From: Streptomyces sp. Sge12
GTDB lineage: Bacteria > Actinomycetota > Actinomycetes > Streptomycetales > Streptomycetaceae
Length of the DNA: 64,000 nt
Assembly: GCF_002080455.1 (NCBI RefSeq)
Contig: NZ_CP020555.1
Coordinates: 3,774,001 to 3,838,000, forward strand
Direction of reading: 5' to 3'
Both the position numbers and the translations under genes were made by a program. The notes under the pieces were generated by a model. It ran no database searches, was not told where the DNA came from, and was given only the letters and a program-made list of their open reading frames with translations. This document shows, piece by piece, positions 51,925 to 60,279 of this stretch. The first letter of the stretch is position 1; the number at the start of each line of letters is the position of its first letter.

Positions 51925-53133
51925 ATGGGCTTTGATCCGTGGGATGCCGCGTTCGTCGCCGATCCGTACCCGGCCTACCGGGAGTTGCGGGAGCAGGGGC
52001 GGGCCGTGTGGTGCGAGGCCACCGGGCAGTGGCTGGTGCCGCACTACGCCGATGTGAGTGCGCTGCTGCGGGACCGGCGGCTGGGGCGGACCTACCTCCA
52101 CCGGTTCACGCACGAGGAGTTCGGGCGCGAGGCGCCGCCGCCGGAGCACGAGCCCTTCCACGTGCTCAACGGCAACGGCCTGCTGGACCTGGAGGATCCC
52201 GCGCACGCGCGGGTCCGCAGGCTGGTCGCGAAGGCGTTCACCCCGCGGACGGTGGAGCGGCTCGTGCCCGCCGTGCAGCGGCTGGCCGGGGAGTTGGTGG
52301 GGCGGCTGCGCGCGGACGGTGGCGGGGATCTGCTCAGCGTCGTCGCCGAGCCGCTGCCGGTGGCGGTGATCGCGGAGCTGCTGGGTGTGCCCGAGGCGGA
52401 CCGGGGGTTGCTGCGGCCCTGGTCGGCGGACATCTGCGGGATGTTCGAGCTCCGGCCGGACGAGGAGACGGCGCGGCGTGCGGTGCGGGCGAGCGTCGAG
52501 TTCAGCGCGTACCTGCGCGGGCTGATTGCCGAGCGGCGCACGCGCCCCGGTGAGGATTTGATCTCCGGGTTGATCGCCGCTCACGATGAGGACGGGCGGC
52601 TCAGCGAGCAGGAGATGATCTCCACCTGTGTGCTCCTGCTGAACGCCGGGCACGAGGCCACCGTCAATACGACCGTCAACGGGTGGTGGGCGCTGTTCCG
52701 CAATCCCGCGGAGCTCGCCGCGCTCCGTGCGAGCCGCGATCCCGAAAAGTTGTCCACAGCTGTGGATGAACTCATGCGGTACGACACTCCCCTCCAGATG
52801 TTCGAGCGCTGGGTGCTCGACGACATCCACATCGGTGACACCGTCATCCCCCGCGGAGCCGAAGTCGTACTGTTGTTCGGATCGGCGAATCGGGATCCTG
52901 CGCGGTTCGACGAGCCCGATGCGCTCGACCTCGTACGGGCCGACAATCCGCATCTGACCTTCGGGGCCGGGATCCACTACTGCCTCGGGGCGCCGCTGGC
53001 GCGGCGGGAGTTGGAGGCTTCCTTCGGGGCGCTGCTGGCGGACGGAGTTCCGCCACTGCGGCTCGTCGAGGAGCCGCAGTGGCAGGACGGGTACGTCATC
53101 CGGGGGCTGAAGCAGCTGCTCGTGGAGTTCTAG
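51925..53133 (+). CDS. Cytochrome P450
   Basis: A 402-residue class I bacterial P450. Haem ligand Cys353 in FGAGIHYCLGAPLAR; I-helix AGHEATVNT with Thr246; K-helix ELMRYDTP carrying the ExxR pair; meander region FGSANRDPARFD. No ferredoxin or reductase gene is adjacent, so electrons come from elsewhere. Substrate unknown. It starts 29 bases after the second regulator and may be in the same transcript. Confidence 0.93.
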   Translation: MGFDPWDAAFVADPYPAYRELREQGRAVWCEATGQWLVPHYADVSALLRDRRLGRTYLHRFTHEEFGREAPPPEHEPFHVLNGNGLLDLEDPAHARVRRLVAKAFTPRTVERLVPAVQRLAGELVGRLRADGGGDLLSVVAEPLPVAVIAELLGVPEADRGLLRPWSADICGMFELRPDEETARRAVRASVEFSAYLRGLIAERRTRPGEDLISGLIAAHDEDGRLSEQEMISTCVLLLNAGHEATVNTTVNGWWALFRNPAELAALRASRDPEKLSTAVDELMRYDTPLQMFERWVLDDIHIGDTVIPRGAEVVLLFGSANRDPARFDEPDALDLVRADNPHLTFGAGIHYCLGAPLARRELEASFGALLADGVPPLRLVEEPQWQDGYVIRGLKQLLVEF

Positions 53134-53171
53134 GACCGCAGGCCCACCGGTCCGCCGCCGCCCGGACGGGG

Positions 53172-54773
53172 CTACGCGATCATGTCCCGGTGGCGCAGGG
53201 CGCCGAGGCCCGCCGCCGTCAGGGCCACCGCCAGGGCGGTCAGGGCCAGCAGCGGTGTCCAGTCCAGGGCCTGCGCGCCCGGCAGCCGGGGCAGGTGGGC
53301 GAAGGGCGAGAGGTTCAGGACGCCCTGCGGGAGGTTCAGCGCCGGCCCGATCCAGCCCAGGGCCAGCACACCCCCCGCCACGGCCCAGGCGGCGGCCGCG
53401 TACTGGGGCACCGCCCCGTACAGCAGCGCAGCCAGCGCCCCGATCAGCCACACCGCCGGAAGCTGGGCGAGCGTGGCACCGATCGCCGCGCCGAGTCCCC
53501 GGCCGTGCCCGAGGCCGAGACCGAGGCCCGCCAGCAGCAGGATCAGCGCCGAGCCGCCGAAGGCCACGGCCAGGTGCCCGCCGGCCCAGCGCAGCCGGCC
53601 GACCGCGTTCGCGAGCAGCGGCTCCGCGCGCTGCCCCGACTCCTCGCCGCTCAGCCGGAGCACGGATGCGACGGCGTACAGGGCGGCGACCATGCCGAAC
53701 ATGCCCGCCATCGTGGCGAGGAAGGCGTCGGTGAGCACGCCCGACCCGCCCGACCCGCCCGACCCGCCCGACCCGCCCATCCGCTCGATGATCTCGCGGG
53801 TCCGGTCGTTGTCGCCGACCAGGTCCGCGGCGCCGTCCGCCATCCCGCCGAAGACGACACCGGCGATCAGGAAGGCCGCGCTCCACCCCAGGACGCTGCC
53901 GCGCTGCAGCCGCCGGGCCAGTGCGCCCGCCGTGCCCAGGCGCCCCTCGGCCGGCCCCGGCCGGGACGGCAGGAAGCTCATGCCCAGGTCGCGGCGCCCG
54001 GCCAGGACGTACGCGGCGCCCGCCTGCACCGCGACGGCGGCGGCGAACAGTAGGAGCACCCACCAGCGTTCGGCCGCGAAGGCCCGTACGTTCTCCACCC
54101 AGCCGAGCGGCGAAACCCGGGTCAGCGCCGAGCGCCCGCCCTGCGTACCGGCGTCGCCGGCGGCCTTGAGGACGAAGGCCGCACCGAGCGCGGCCGCGGT
54201 GATCCCCTTGGCGGCGCGGGCGCTCTCCGTCAACTGGGCGGCGATGGCGGCCGTGCACGCGAAGAGCATGCCGGTACCCGCGACGGCCAGCCCGAGCGCG
54301 AGGGCCCCGGGCGCGCCCTGCCCCGCGAGCCCGCCCGCGATCAGCAGGGCGACCGCCGCGTCGGCCGCGAGGGCGGCCAGCAGGGACGCGGTCAGCGGGG
54401 CCCGCCGTCCCACCATCGCCGCGGACAGCAGCTCCTGACGGCCCGTCTCCTCCTCCTCGCGGGTGTGCCGCACGACGATGACCAGGCTCATGACGGCCGC
54501 GAGGACGGCGGCGTAGACCCCTCCCCGCCAGGCGGTCAGGGCGCCGAGGGAATCGCCGAAGACCGGCCCGTACAGGGCGCGCATCGAGCTGTTGGCGTTC
54601 ATCGAGGCGGCGGCCCGGGCGCGTTCGGCGGCGGTGGCGTACACGCTGCCCAGGGAGCCGGGCATGCTCACCACCAGGAGCGTGGTGAGCAGGATCCACA
54701 CCGGCATCATCACGCGGTCGCGCCGCAGGGCGAGCCGCAGCAGCGTCCCGGTCCCGGCCAGTTGGTCCGTCAT
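53172..54773 (-). CDS. ABC exporter permease (ABC-2 type)
   Basis: A 533-residue membrane protein with about twelve helices in two homologous halves. The extracytoplasmic linker in the middle carries a GGSGGSGGSGGSG repeat encoded by a 9-base tandem repeat. The start ATG at 54773 overlaps the ATPase gene stop (ATGA), so both are expressed together. No substrate can be inferred; drug or lipid export is typical of such pairs under GbsR/MarR or TetR control. Confidence 0.9.
   Translation of the reverse strand: MTDQLAGTGTLLRLALRRDRVMMPVWILLTTLLVVSMPGSLGSVYATAAERARAAASMNANSSMRALYGPVFGDSLGALTAWRGGVYAAVLAAVMSLVIVVRHTREEEETGRQELLSAAMVGRRAPLTASLLAALAADAAVALLIAGGLAGQGAPGALALGLAVAGTGMLFACTAAIAAQLTESARAAKGITAAALGAAFVLKAAGDAGTQGGRSALTRVSPLGWVENVRAFAAERWWVLLLFAAAVAVQAGAAYVLAGRRDLGMSFLPSRPGPAEGRLGTAGALARRLQRGSVLGWSAAFLIAGVVFGGMADGAADLVGDNDRTREIIERMGGSGGSGGSGGSGVLTDAFLATMAGMFGMVAALYAVASVLRLSGEESGQRAEPLLANAVGRLRWAGGHLAVAFGGSALILLLAGLGLGLGHGRGLGAAIGATLAQLPAVWLIGALAALLYGAVPQYAAAAWAVAGGVLALGWIGPALNLPQGVLNLSPFAHLPRLPGAQALDWTPLLALTALAVALTAAGLGALRHRDMIA
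53738..53779. repeat. 9-bp coding tandem repeat in permease gene
   Basis: GACCCGCCC-type units in four copies, giving Gly-Gly-Ser repeats. In-frame copy changes would alter linker length without a frameshift. Confidence 0.8.
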
Positions 54774-55663
54774 CGGGACGCCTCTTCCGTGTAGTGGCGC
54801 AGGAAGAGCTCTTCGAGGGTGGGCGGGGTCGAGGTGAGCGAGCGGACCCCGGACGCGGTGAGGGAGCGCAGTACGGCGTCCAGCTTGTCGGTGTCGGCCT
54901 GGAGGCGGACCTTGAGCCCCTGCACCTCCACGTCGTGCACGCCCGGCAGGTGTGCGAGGCCGTTCGGCGGGCCGGCGAGCTCGGCGCTGATCGACGTACG
55001 GGTGAGGTGGCGCAGTTCGGCGAGGGTGCCGCTCTCCACGGTGCGGCCCTTGCGGACGATGCTGACCCGGTCGCAGAGGGCCTCGACCTCGCTGAGGAGG
55101 TGCGAGCTGAGCAGGACGGTGCGCCCGGCGGCGCGGGCCTCGGCGACGCAGCTCTGGAAGACCTCCTCCATCAGCGGGTCGAGACCGGAGGTCGGTTCGT
55201 CGAGGACGAGCAGTTCGGCGTCGGAGGCGAAGGCGGCGACGAGGGCGACCTTCTGCCGGTTGCCCTTGGAGTAGGTGCGCCCCTTCTTGGTGGGGTCCAG
55301 CTCGAACCGCTCGACGAGCTCGGCGCGCCGGGTCCGGTCCAGGCCGCCGCGCAGGCGTCCGTAGAGGTCTATGACCTCGCCGCCGGAGAGGTTGCGCCAC
55401 AGGGTGACGTCCCCGGGGACGTAGGCGATGCGGCGATGGAGGGACACGGCGTCGGCCCAGGGGTCGCCGCCGAGGAGTTCGGCGGTGCCGGAGTCGGCGC
55501 GCAGCAGGCCCAGCAGGACCCGGATGGTGGTGGACTTGCCGGCGCCGTTGGGGCCGAGGAAGCCGTGGACCTCGCCGGTGGCGACCGAGAGGTCGAGCCC
55601 GTCCAGTGCGCACGTGCGGCCGAACGCCTTATGGAGGCCGGCAACGCTGATTGCCTTCGTCAT
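54770..55663 (-). CDS. ABC exporter ATP-binding protein
   Basis: A 297-residue ATPase. Walker A GPNGAGKSTT (about residues 38-47), Q-loop region, a divergent signature YSKGNRQKVAL in place of LSGGQ, Walker B LLVLDEPTSGLDP and the switch SSHLL. The C-terminal 80 residues form the extra domain seen in exporter ATPases (DrrA-like). Divergent from its probable regulator, with a perfect palindrome between them. Confidence 0.94.
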   Translation of the reverse strand: MTKAISVAGLHKAFGRTCALDGLDLSVATGEVHGFLGPNGAGKSTTIRVLLGLLRADSGTAELLGGDPWADAVSLHRRIAYVPGDVTLWRNLSGGEVIDLYGRLRGGLDRTRRAELVERFELDPTKKGRTYSKGNRQKVALVAAFASDAELLVLDEPTSGLDPLMEEVFQSCVAEARAAGRTVLLSSHLLSEVEALCDRVSIVRKGRTVESGTLAELRHLTRTSISAELAGPPNGLAHLPGVHDVEVQGLKVRLQADTDKLDAVLRSLTASGVRSLTSTPPTLEELFLRHYTEEASR

Positions 55664-55683
55664 GTTTCCGAACGTACGCTACT

Positions 55684-55699
55684 TTCACAAACTTGTGAA
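55684..55699. promoter_or_regulatory. Palindromic operator between ABC exporter and GbsR regulator
   Basis: TTCACAA-AC-TTGTGAA, a perfect 16-base palindrome, lies 20 bases before the ATPase start and 48 before the regulator start. It stands out in an AT-rich gap and is the obvious binding site for the divergently encoded regulator. Confidence 0.75.
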
Positions 55700-55747
55700 G
55701 ATTGGGAATCTCAAGAATCACGTAAAGTCGGGAAGGTGGCGGATGAC

Positions 55748-56278
55748 ATGGCGGACCTGAACGTGACCGAGGGCGCGGCCGGCGCGCGGCGGGACGGCGA
55801 CGCCGTCTCCCGTTTCGTCGAGCGGTTCGCCGCGCAGCTGACCGACGCCGGGATGCAGCGGATGGCCGCGCGCGTCTTCGCACAGCTGCTGGCCAGCGAC
55901 GGCGCCGCGATGACCTCGGCGGAACTGGGCGAAGCGCTGCAGATCAGCCCGGCCGCGGTGTCGGGCGCCGTGTCCTACCTGACACAGGTCAACATGGTCA
56001 GCCGCGAACGCGAACCGGGCTCCCGGCGCGACCGCTACGTCCTGCACAACGAGCTCTGGTACGAGACCTTCACCCGCCGCGACCAGGTCCTGACCCTGTG
56101 GGAGAAGACCCTGCGCGAGGGCGCGGCCACCCTCGGCACGGACTCCCCGGCCGGGGCGCGCGTCGCGGAGACGGCGGCCTTCTTCGAGTTCATGCAGGGC
56201 GAGATGCTGGGCCTGATGGACCGCTGGCGGACCCACCGGGCGACGCTCGGCCTCGGCCCTGCCGGCCAAGCCCTCTGA
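55748..56278 (+). CDS. GbsR/MarR-family transcriptional regulator
   Basis: A 176-residue winged-helix protein: the HTH TSAELGEALQISPAAVSGAVSYL, wing SREREPGSRRDRYVL, and a C-terminal helical dimerisation part (FFEFMQGEMLGLMDRW). This layout is typical of the GbsR-type regulators found next to ABC exporters. ATG at 55748 with GGAAGGTGG upstream is preferred; a GTG at 55736 is closer to the purine tract and less likely. Confidence 0.9.
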   Translation: MADLNVTEGAAGARRDGDAVSRFVERFAAQLTDAGMQRMAARVFAQLLASDGAAMTSAELGEALQISPAAVSGAVSYLTQVNMVSREREPGSRRDRYVLHNELWYETFTRRDQVLTLWEKTLREGAATLGTDSPAGARVAETAAFFEFMQGEMLGLMDRWRTHRATLGLGPAGQAL

Positions 56279-56339
56279 TCGAATCCGGAAGCACCGATAC
56301 CCGCAGACGGGTCGGCGCCCGCGTGCCATGCTGGAACGC

Positions 56340-56759
56340 ATGAACCTGGAGGACCTGGTACGGCTGCGCCGCGCCCGGGACATGATGGACCGCTCGTACG
56401 CGGAACCGCTGGACGTTCAGGCGCTCGCGAACGTCGCCCTCATGTCGTCCGGACACTTCTCGCGCAGCTTCCGCGCCGCCTTCGGGGAAACCCCCTACAG
56501 CTACCTCATGACCCGCCGCGTGGAGCGCGCGAAGGCGCTGCTGCGGCGCGGGGACATGAGCGTCACGGACGTCTGCTTCGCCGTCGGATGTACCTCACTG
56601 GGGTCCTTCAGCTCGCGCTTCACCGAGCTCGTCGGCGAGACCCCGAGCGCCTACCGGGCCCGCAGCCACGAGGACGGCGCCGACATCCCGGCGTGCGTCG
56701 CCAAGGTCTTCACCCGACCGGTCAGGATCGGAGAAGCGAAATCCACGCCCTCCTCGTAG
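56340..56759 (+). CDS. AraC-family transcriptional regulator (short)
   Basis: A 139-residue protein that is nearly only the AraC DNA-binding domain: first HTH LDVQALANVALMSSGHFSRSF and second HTH MSVTDVCFAVGCTSLGSFSSRF. It lacks an N-terminal sensor domain, so it may respond through expression or a partner. An upstream ATG at 56328 would add four residues. It is 10 bases from the VOC gene. Confidence 0.9.
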   Translation: MNLEDLVRLRRARDMMDRSYAEPLDVQALANVALMSSGHFSRSFRAAFGETPYSYLMTRRVERAKALLRRGDMSVTDVCFAVGCTSLGSFSSRFTELVGETPSAYRARSHEDGADIPACVAKVFTRPVRIGEAKSTPSS

Positions 56760-56769
56760 CGTCGACGGC

Positions 56770-57186
56770 ATGAACATCAACCTCTCGCAGTGCTTCATCG
56801 CAGTCGACGACCACGACAAGGCGCTCGCGTTCTACCGCGACGTCCTCGGCCTGGAAGTACGCAACGACGTCGGATTCGAAGGGATGCGCTGGGTGACCGT
56901 CGGCTCCCCCAACCAGCCCGACGTGGAGATCGTCCTCGAACCGCCGCTCGCCGACCCGGGCGCCTCCCCGGCCGACCGCCGGGCGATGGCCGAGCTGCTG
57001 GCCAAGGGGATGCTGCGCGGCGTGATCTTCTCCACCGACGACGTCGACGCCACCTTCGAACGCATCCGGGCCGCCGGCGGGGAGGTGCTGCAGGAGCCGG
57101 TCGACCAGCCGTACGGCGTCCGCGACTGCGCCTTCCGCGACCCGGCGGGCAACATGCTCCGCTTCAACCAGCCGCGCAAGCACTGA
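56770..57186 (+). CDS. VOC-family (glyoxalase/bleomycin-resistance-like) protein
   Basis: A 138-residue protein with paired beta-alpha-beta-beta-beta units: FIAVDDHDKALAFYRDVLGLEV and FSTDDVDATFERIRAAGGEVLQEP, ending FRDPAGNMLRF. Metal-binding positions are partly kept (a Glu in VEIVLEP). Such proteins bind or isomerise small molecules or sequester antibiotics. Position between an AraC regulator and a UvrA-like ATPase suggests a resistance role. Confidence 0.9.
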   Translation: MNINLSQCFIAVDDHDKALAFYRDVLGLEVRNDVGFEGMRWVTVGSPNQPDVEIVLEPPLADPGASPADRRAMAELLAKGMLRGVIFSTDDVDATFERIRAAGGEVLQEPVDQPYGVRDCAFRDPAGNMLRFNQPRKH

Positions 57187-57241
57187 GGACCGACAGCCGC
57201 AGGAGTCCGCCCAGGCGGCCCGCCCGAGAAATGGAGACACG

Positions 57242-59638
57242 ATGAGCAGGGCCACCGAGCCGGACCGCACGCCGCAGACGCCGCACGCCGCCGACAGCCA
57301 CGGTCTGATCCGCGTGCACGGTGCGCGCGTGAACAACCTCAAGGACGTCAGCATCGAGATCCCCAAGCGCCGGCTCACGGTGTTCACGGGAGTCTCCGGC
57401 TCCGGCAAGAGCTCGCTGGTGTTCGACACCATCGCCGCCGAGTCCCAGCGGATGATCAACGAGACCTACAGCACCTTCGTGCAGGGCTTCATGCCGACGC
57501 TGGCCCGCCCCGAGGTCGACGTACTCGACGGCCTGACCACCGCGATCACCGTCGACCAGCAGCGCATGGGCGGCGACCCCCGCTCCACGGTCGGCACCGC
57601 CACCGACGCCAACGCGATGCTGCGCATCCTCTTCAGCCGGCTCGGCAAGCCGCACATCGGCCCGCCCAGCGCCTACTCCTTCAACGTCGCCTCCGTCCGC
57701 GCCAGCGGCGGGATCACGGTCGAACGCGGCGCCGACAGGACGAAGACCGTGAAGGCGACCTTCTCCCGCACCGGCGGCATGTGCGTGCGCTGCGAGGGCC
57801 GCGGCTCGGTCTCCGACATCGACCTCGCCCAGCTCTACGACGACTCCAAGTCGCTCGCCGAGGGGGCCTTCACCATTCCCGGATGGAAGTCCGACAGCTT
57901 CTGGACGGTACGGGTCTACGCCGAGTCGGGATTCCTCGACCCGAACAAGCCGATCCGCAAGTTCACCAAGAAGGAGATGCAGGACTTCCTCTACCGGGAG
58001 CCCACCAAGGTCAAGGTCGAGGGCGTCAACCTCACCTACGAGGGCCTCATCCCCAAGATCCAGAAGTCCTTCCTGTCCAAGGACAAGGAAGCGATGCAGC
58101 CCCACATCAGGGCCTTCGTGGAACGCGCCGTCACCTTCGCCACCTGCCCCGAGTGCGGCGGCAGCCGGCTCAGCGAGGGCGCCCGGTCCTCGAAGATCAA
58201 GAAGATCAGCATCGCCGACGCCTGCGCCATGCAGATCAGCGACCTGGCCGAGTGGGTCCGCGGCCTCACCGAGCCCTCGGTGGCCCCGCTGCTCACCGCC
58301 CTGCAACTGACCCTCGACTCCTTCGTGGAGATCGGCCTCGGCTACCTCTCGCTCGACCGGGCGTCCGGCACCCTCTCCGGCGGCGAGGCACAGCGCGTCA
58401 AGATGATCCGCCACCTCGGCTCCTCGCTCACCGACGTCACCTACGTCTTCGACGAGCCCACCATCGGCCTGCACCCGCACGACATCCAGCGCATGAACGA
58501 CCTCCTGCTGCGGCTGCGCGACAAGGGCAACACGGTGCTCGTCGTCGAGCACAAGCCGGAGACCATCGCGATCGCCGACCACGTCGTCGACATCGGCCCC
58601 GGCGCGGGCACCGAGGGCGGCACCGTCTGCTACGAGGGCACCGTCGCGGGACTGCGCTCCGCCGGCACCATCACCGGCCGCCACCTCGACGACCGGGCGA
58701 AGCTCAAGCCGTCGGTGCGCAAGGCCACCGGCGCGCTGGAGATCCGCGGTGCGACGGCGAACAACCTGCGCGACGTCGACGTCGACATCCCGCTCGGCGT
58801 GCTCACGGTCGTCACCGGCGTCGCCGGTTCCGGCAAGAGCTCACTCCTGCACAAGTCGCTCTCCCCGGACGCGGACGTGGTCTCGATCGACCAGGGTGCG
58901 ATCCGCGGTTCGCGCCGGAGCAACCCGGCGACGTACACGGGGCTGCTCGACCCGATCCGCAAGGCCTTCGCCAAGGCCAACGGGGTGAAGCCGGCCCTGT
59001 TCAGCGCCAACTCCGAGGGGGCCTGCCCCAACTGCAACGGCGCCGGCGTCATCTACACCGACCTCGCGATGATGGCCGGGGTCAGCACCACCTGCGAGGA
59101 GTGCGAGGGGAAGCGCTTCGAGGCATCGGTGCTGGAGTACCACCTCGGCGGCCGCGACATCAGCGAGGTGCTCGCGATGCCGGTGACCGAGGCCGTGGAG
59201 TTCTTCGGCGACGGCGAGGCGCACACCCCCGCCGCGCACCGCATCCTCACCCGGCTCGCCGACGTCGGGCTCGGCTACCTCAGCCTCGGCCAGCCGCTCA
59301 CCACGCTGTCCGGCGGCGAGCGGCAGCGACTCAAGCTGGCCACCCACATGGCGGAGAAGGGTGGTGTCTACGTGCTCGACGAGCCGACCACCGGCCTGCA
59401 CCTCGCCGATGTGGAGCAGCTGCTCGGCCTGCTGGACCGGCTGGTCGACTCGGGCAAGTCGGTCGTCGTCATCGAGCACCACCAGGCCGTCATGGCGCAT
59501 GCCGACTGGATCATCGACCTCGGGCCGGGCGCCGGCCACGACGGCGGCCGGATCGTCTTCGAGGGCACCCCCACCGACCTCGTGGCGGACCGTTCCACCC
59601 TCACCGGGGAACACCTCGCGGCCTACGTCGGCGCCTGA
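57242..59638 (+). CDS. UvrA-like ABC ATPase (DrrC-type, short form)
   Basis: A 798-residue UvrA homologue with two ATPase halves: Walker A GVSGSGKSSL at about 50 and GVAGSGKSSL at about 526, signatures LSGGEAQR (about 378) and LSGGERQR (about 690), Walker B YVFDEPTIGLH and YVLDEPTTGLH. Zinc-type CxxC pairs are partly present (CVRCEG, CPECGG, CPNCNG, CEECEG). It is about 140 residues shorter than E. coli UvrA (940), consistent with loss of the UvrB-binding insertion. Class II UvrA proteins such as DrrC give resistance to DNA-binding drugs. Confidence 0.9.
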   Translation: MSRATEPDRTPQTPHAADSHGLIRVHGARVNNLKDVSIEIPKRRLTVFTGVSGSGKSSLVFDTIAAESQRMINETYSTFVQGFMPTLARPEVDVLDGLTTAITVDQQRMGGDPRSTVGTATDANAMLRILFSRLGKPHIGPPSAYSFNVASVRASGGITVERGADRTKTVKATFSRTGGMCVRCEGRGSVSDIDLAQLYDDSKSLAEGAFTIPGWKSDSFWTVRVYAESGFLDPNKPIRKFTKKEMQDFLYREPTKVKVEGVNLTYEGLIPKIQKSFLSKDKEAMQPHIRAFVERAVTFATCPECGGSRLSEGARSSKIKKISIADACAMQISDLAEWVRGLTEPSVAPLLTALQLTLDSFVEIGLGYLSLDRASGTLSGGEAQRVKMIRHLGSSLTDVTYVFDEPTIGLHPHDIQRMNDLLLRLRDKGNTVLVVEHKPETIAIADHVVDIGPGAGTEGGTVCYEGTVAGLRSAGTITGRHLDDRAKLKPSVRKATGALEIRGATANNLRDVDVDIPLGVLTVVTGVAGSGKSSLLHKSLSPDADVVSIDQGAIRGSRRSNPATYTGLLDPIRKAFAKANGVKPALFSANSEGACPNCNGAGVIYTDLAMMAGVSTTCEECEGKRFEASVLEYHLGGRDISEVLAMPVTEAVEFFGDGEAHTPAAHRILTRLADVGLGYLSLGQPLTTLSGGERQRLKLATHMAEKGGVYVLDEPTTGLHLADVEQLLGLLDRLVDSGKSVVVIEHHQAVMAHADWIIDLGPGAGHDGGRIVFEGTPTDLVADRSTLTGEHLAAYVGA

Positions 59639-60279
59639 CCGCCGCCGTCCGGCGCGTACCGGTCGCCGGGCCCCGTCCGGGTCGTCACGGCTGCGCCAGG
59701 GCCGCGCCCTCGCCCTCGCCCGCGGGAGAGGACCCGGGCACGGGCGGGGCGCGCGGGCCGGGCGTAGCCCAGCGCGCCGGAATGCGGGGCCCACAGGGCC
59801 CCGCCCACGGCCGGGTCACCCGCGCACCGCACCACCACGACGGCCGGAGCGGCAGCCGTACGGGGCCACGGGCGCGGCGGCAGCACCCGGCGGCCCAGCA
59901 CCCCCAGGGTCAGTACGTGCCGCCCGCCGGCCAGGACCAGCACGGGCGGCCGCCACCGCGCGCGGACCACGACGGCCTCGTACGGGGTCCAGCGCACGGC
60001 GGGGTCCCGCAGCGCGCGCCGGACCCGCCGGGCGGCGTGCAGTTCCCGTGCTCCGAGCAGCACCGGGGCCAGCGCCGCGCACAGCGCCGCCACCAGCACC
60101 GGCGGCCGGCCGAGCACGGCGGCGACCAGCGCGGGCCAGCAGAACACCGGCAGCAGGCAGAGCAGCAGCGCATCGCGCCGCCAGTCGCCCAGCGCCTCGC
60201 CGAGCGCCTCACGCGCCCCGCCCGCCTCGCCCAGCGCCTCGCCCGCCTCGCCCGCTTCGCCCAGCGCCCCGTCCGTCAC
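59623..60279 (-). CDS. Hypothetical membrane protein, 218 aa
   Basis: An N-terminal Gly/Glu/Ala repeat (GEAGEAGEALGEAGG), then two hydrophobic segments (LLLCLLPVFCWPALVAAVL and VLVAALCAALAPVLLGA), and a basic beta-rich C-terminus with a Arg/Gly tail. GTG at 60279 overlaps the upstream DAGK-like stop (GTGA). Its 3' end overlaps the UvrA-like gene by 16 bases. Not recognised. Confidence 0.65.
   Translation of the reverse strand: MTDGALGEAGEAGEALGEAGGAREALGEALGDWRRDALLLCLLPVFCWPALVAAVLGRPPVLVAALCAALAPVLLGARELHAARRVRRALRDPAVRWTPYEAVVVRARWRPPVLVLAGGRHVLTLGVLGRRVLPPRPWPRTAAAPAVVVVRCAGDPAVGGALWAPHSGALGYARPARPARARVLSRGRGRGRGPGAAVTTRTGPGDRYAPDGGGQAPT

Noticed and set aside
51565..54699. 1044-codon leftward open frame
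   Set aside because: Shadow across the response regulator, P450 and permease genes, all of which have full motifs in other frames.
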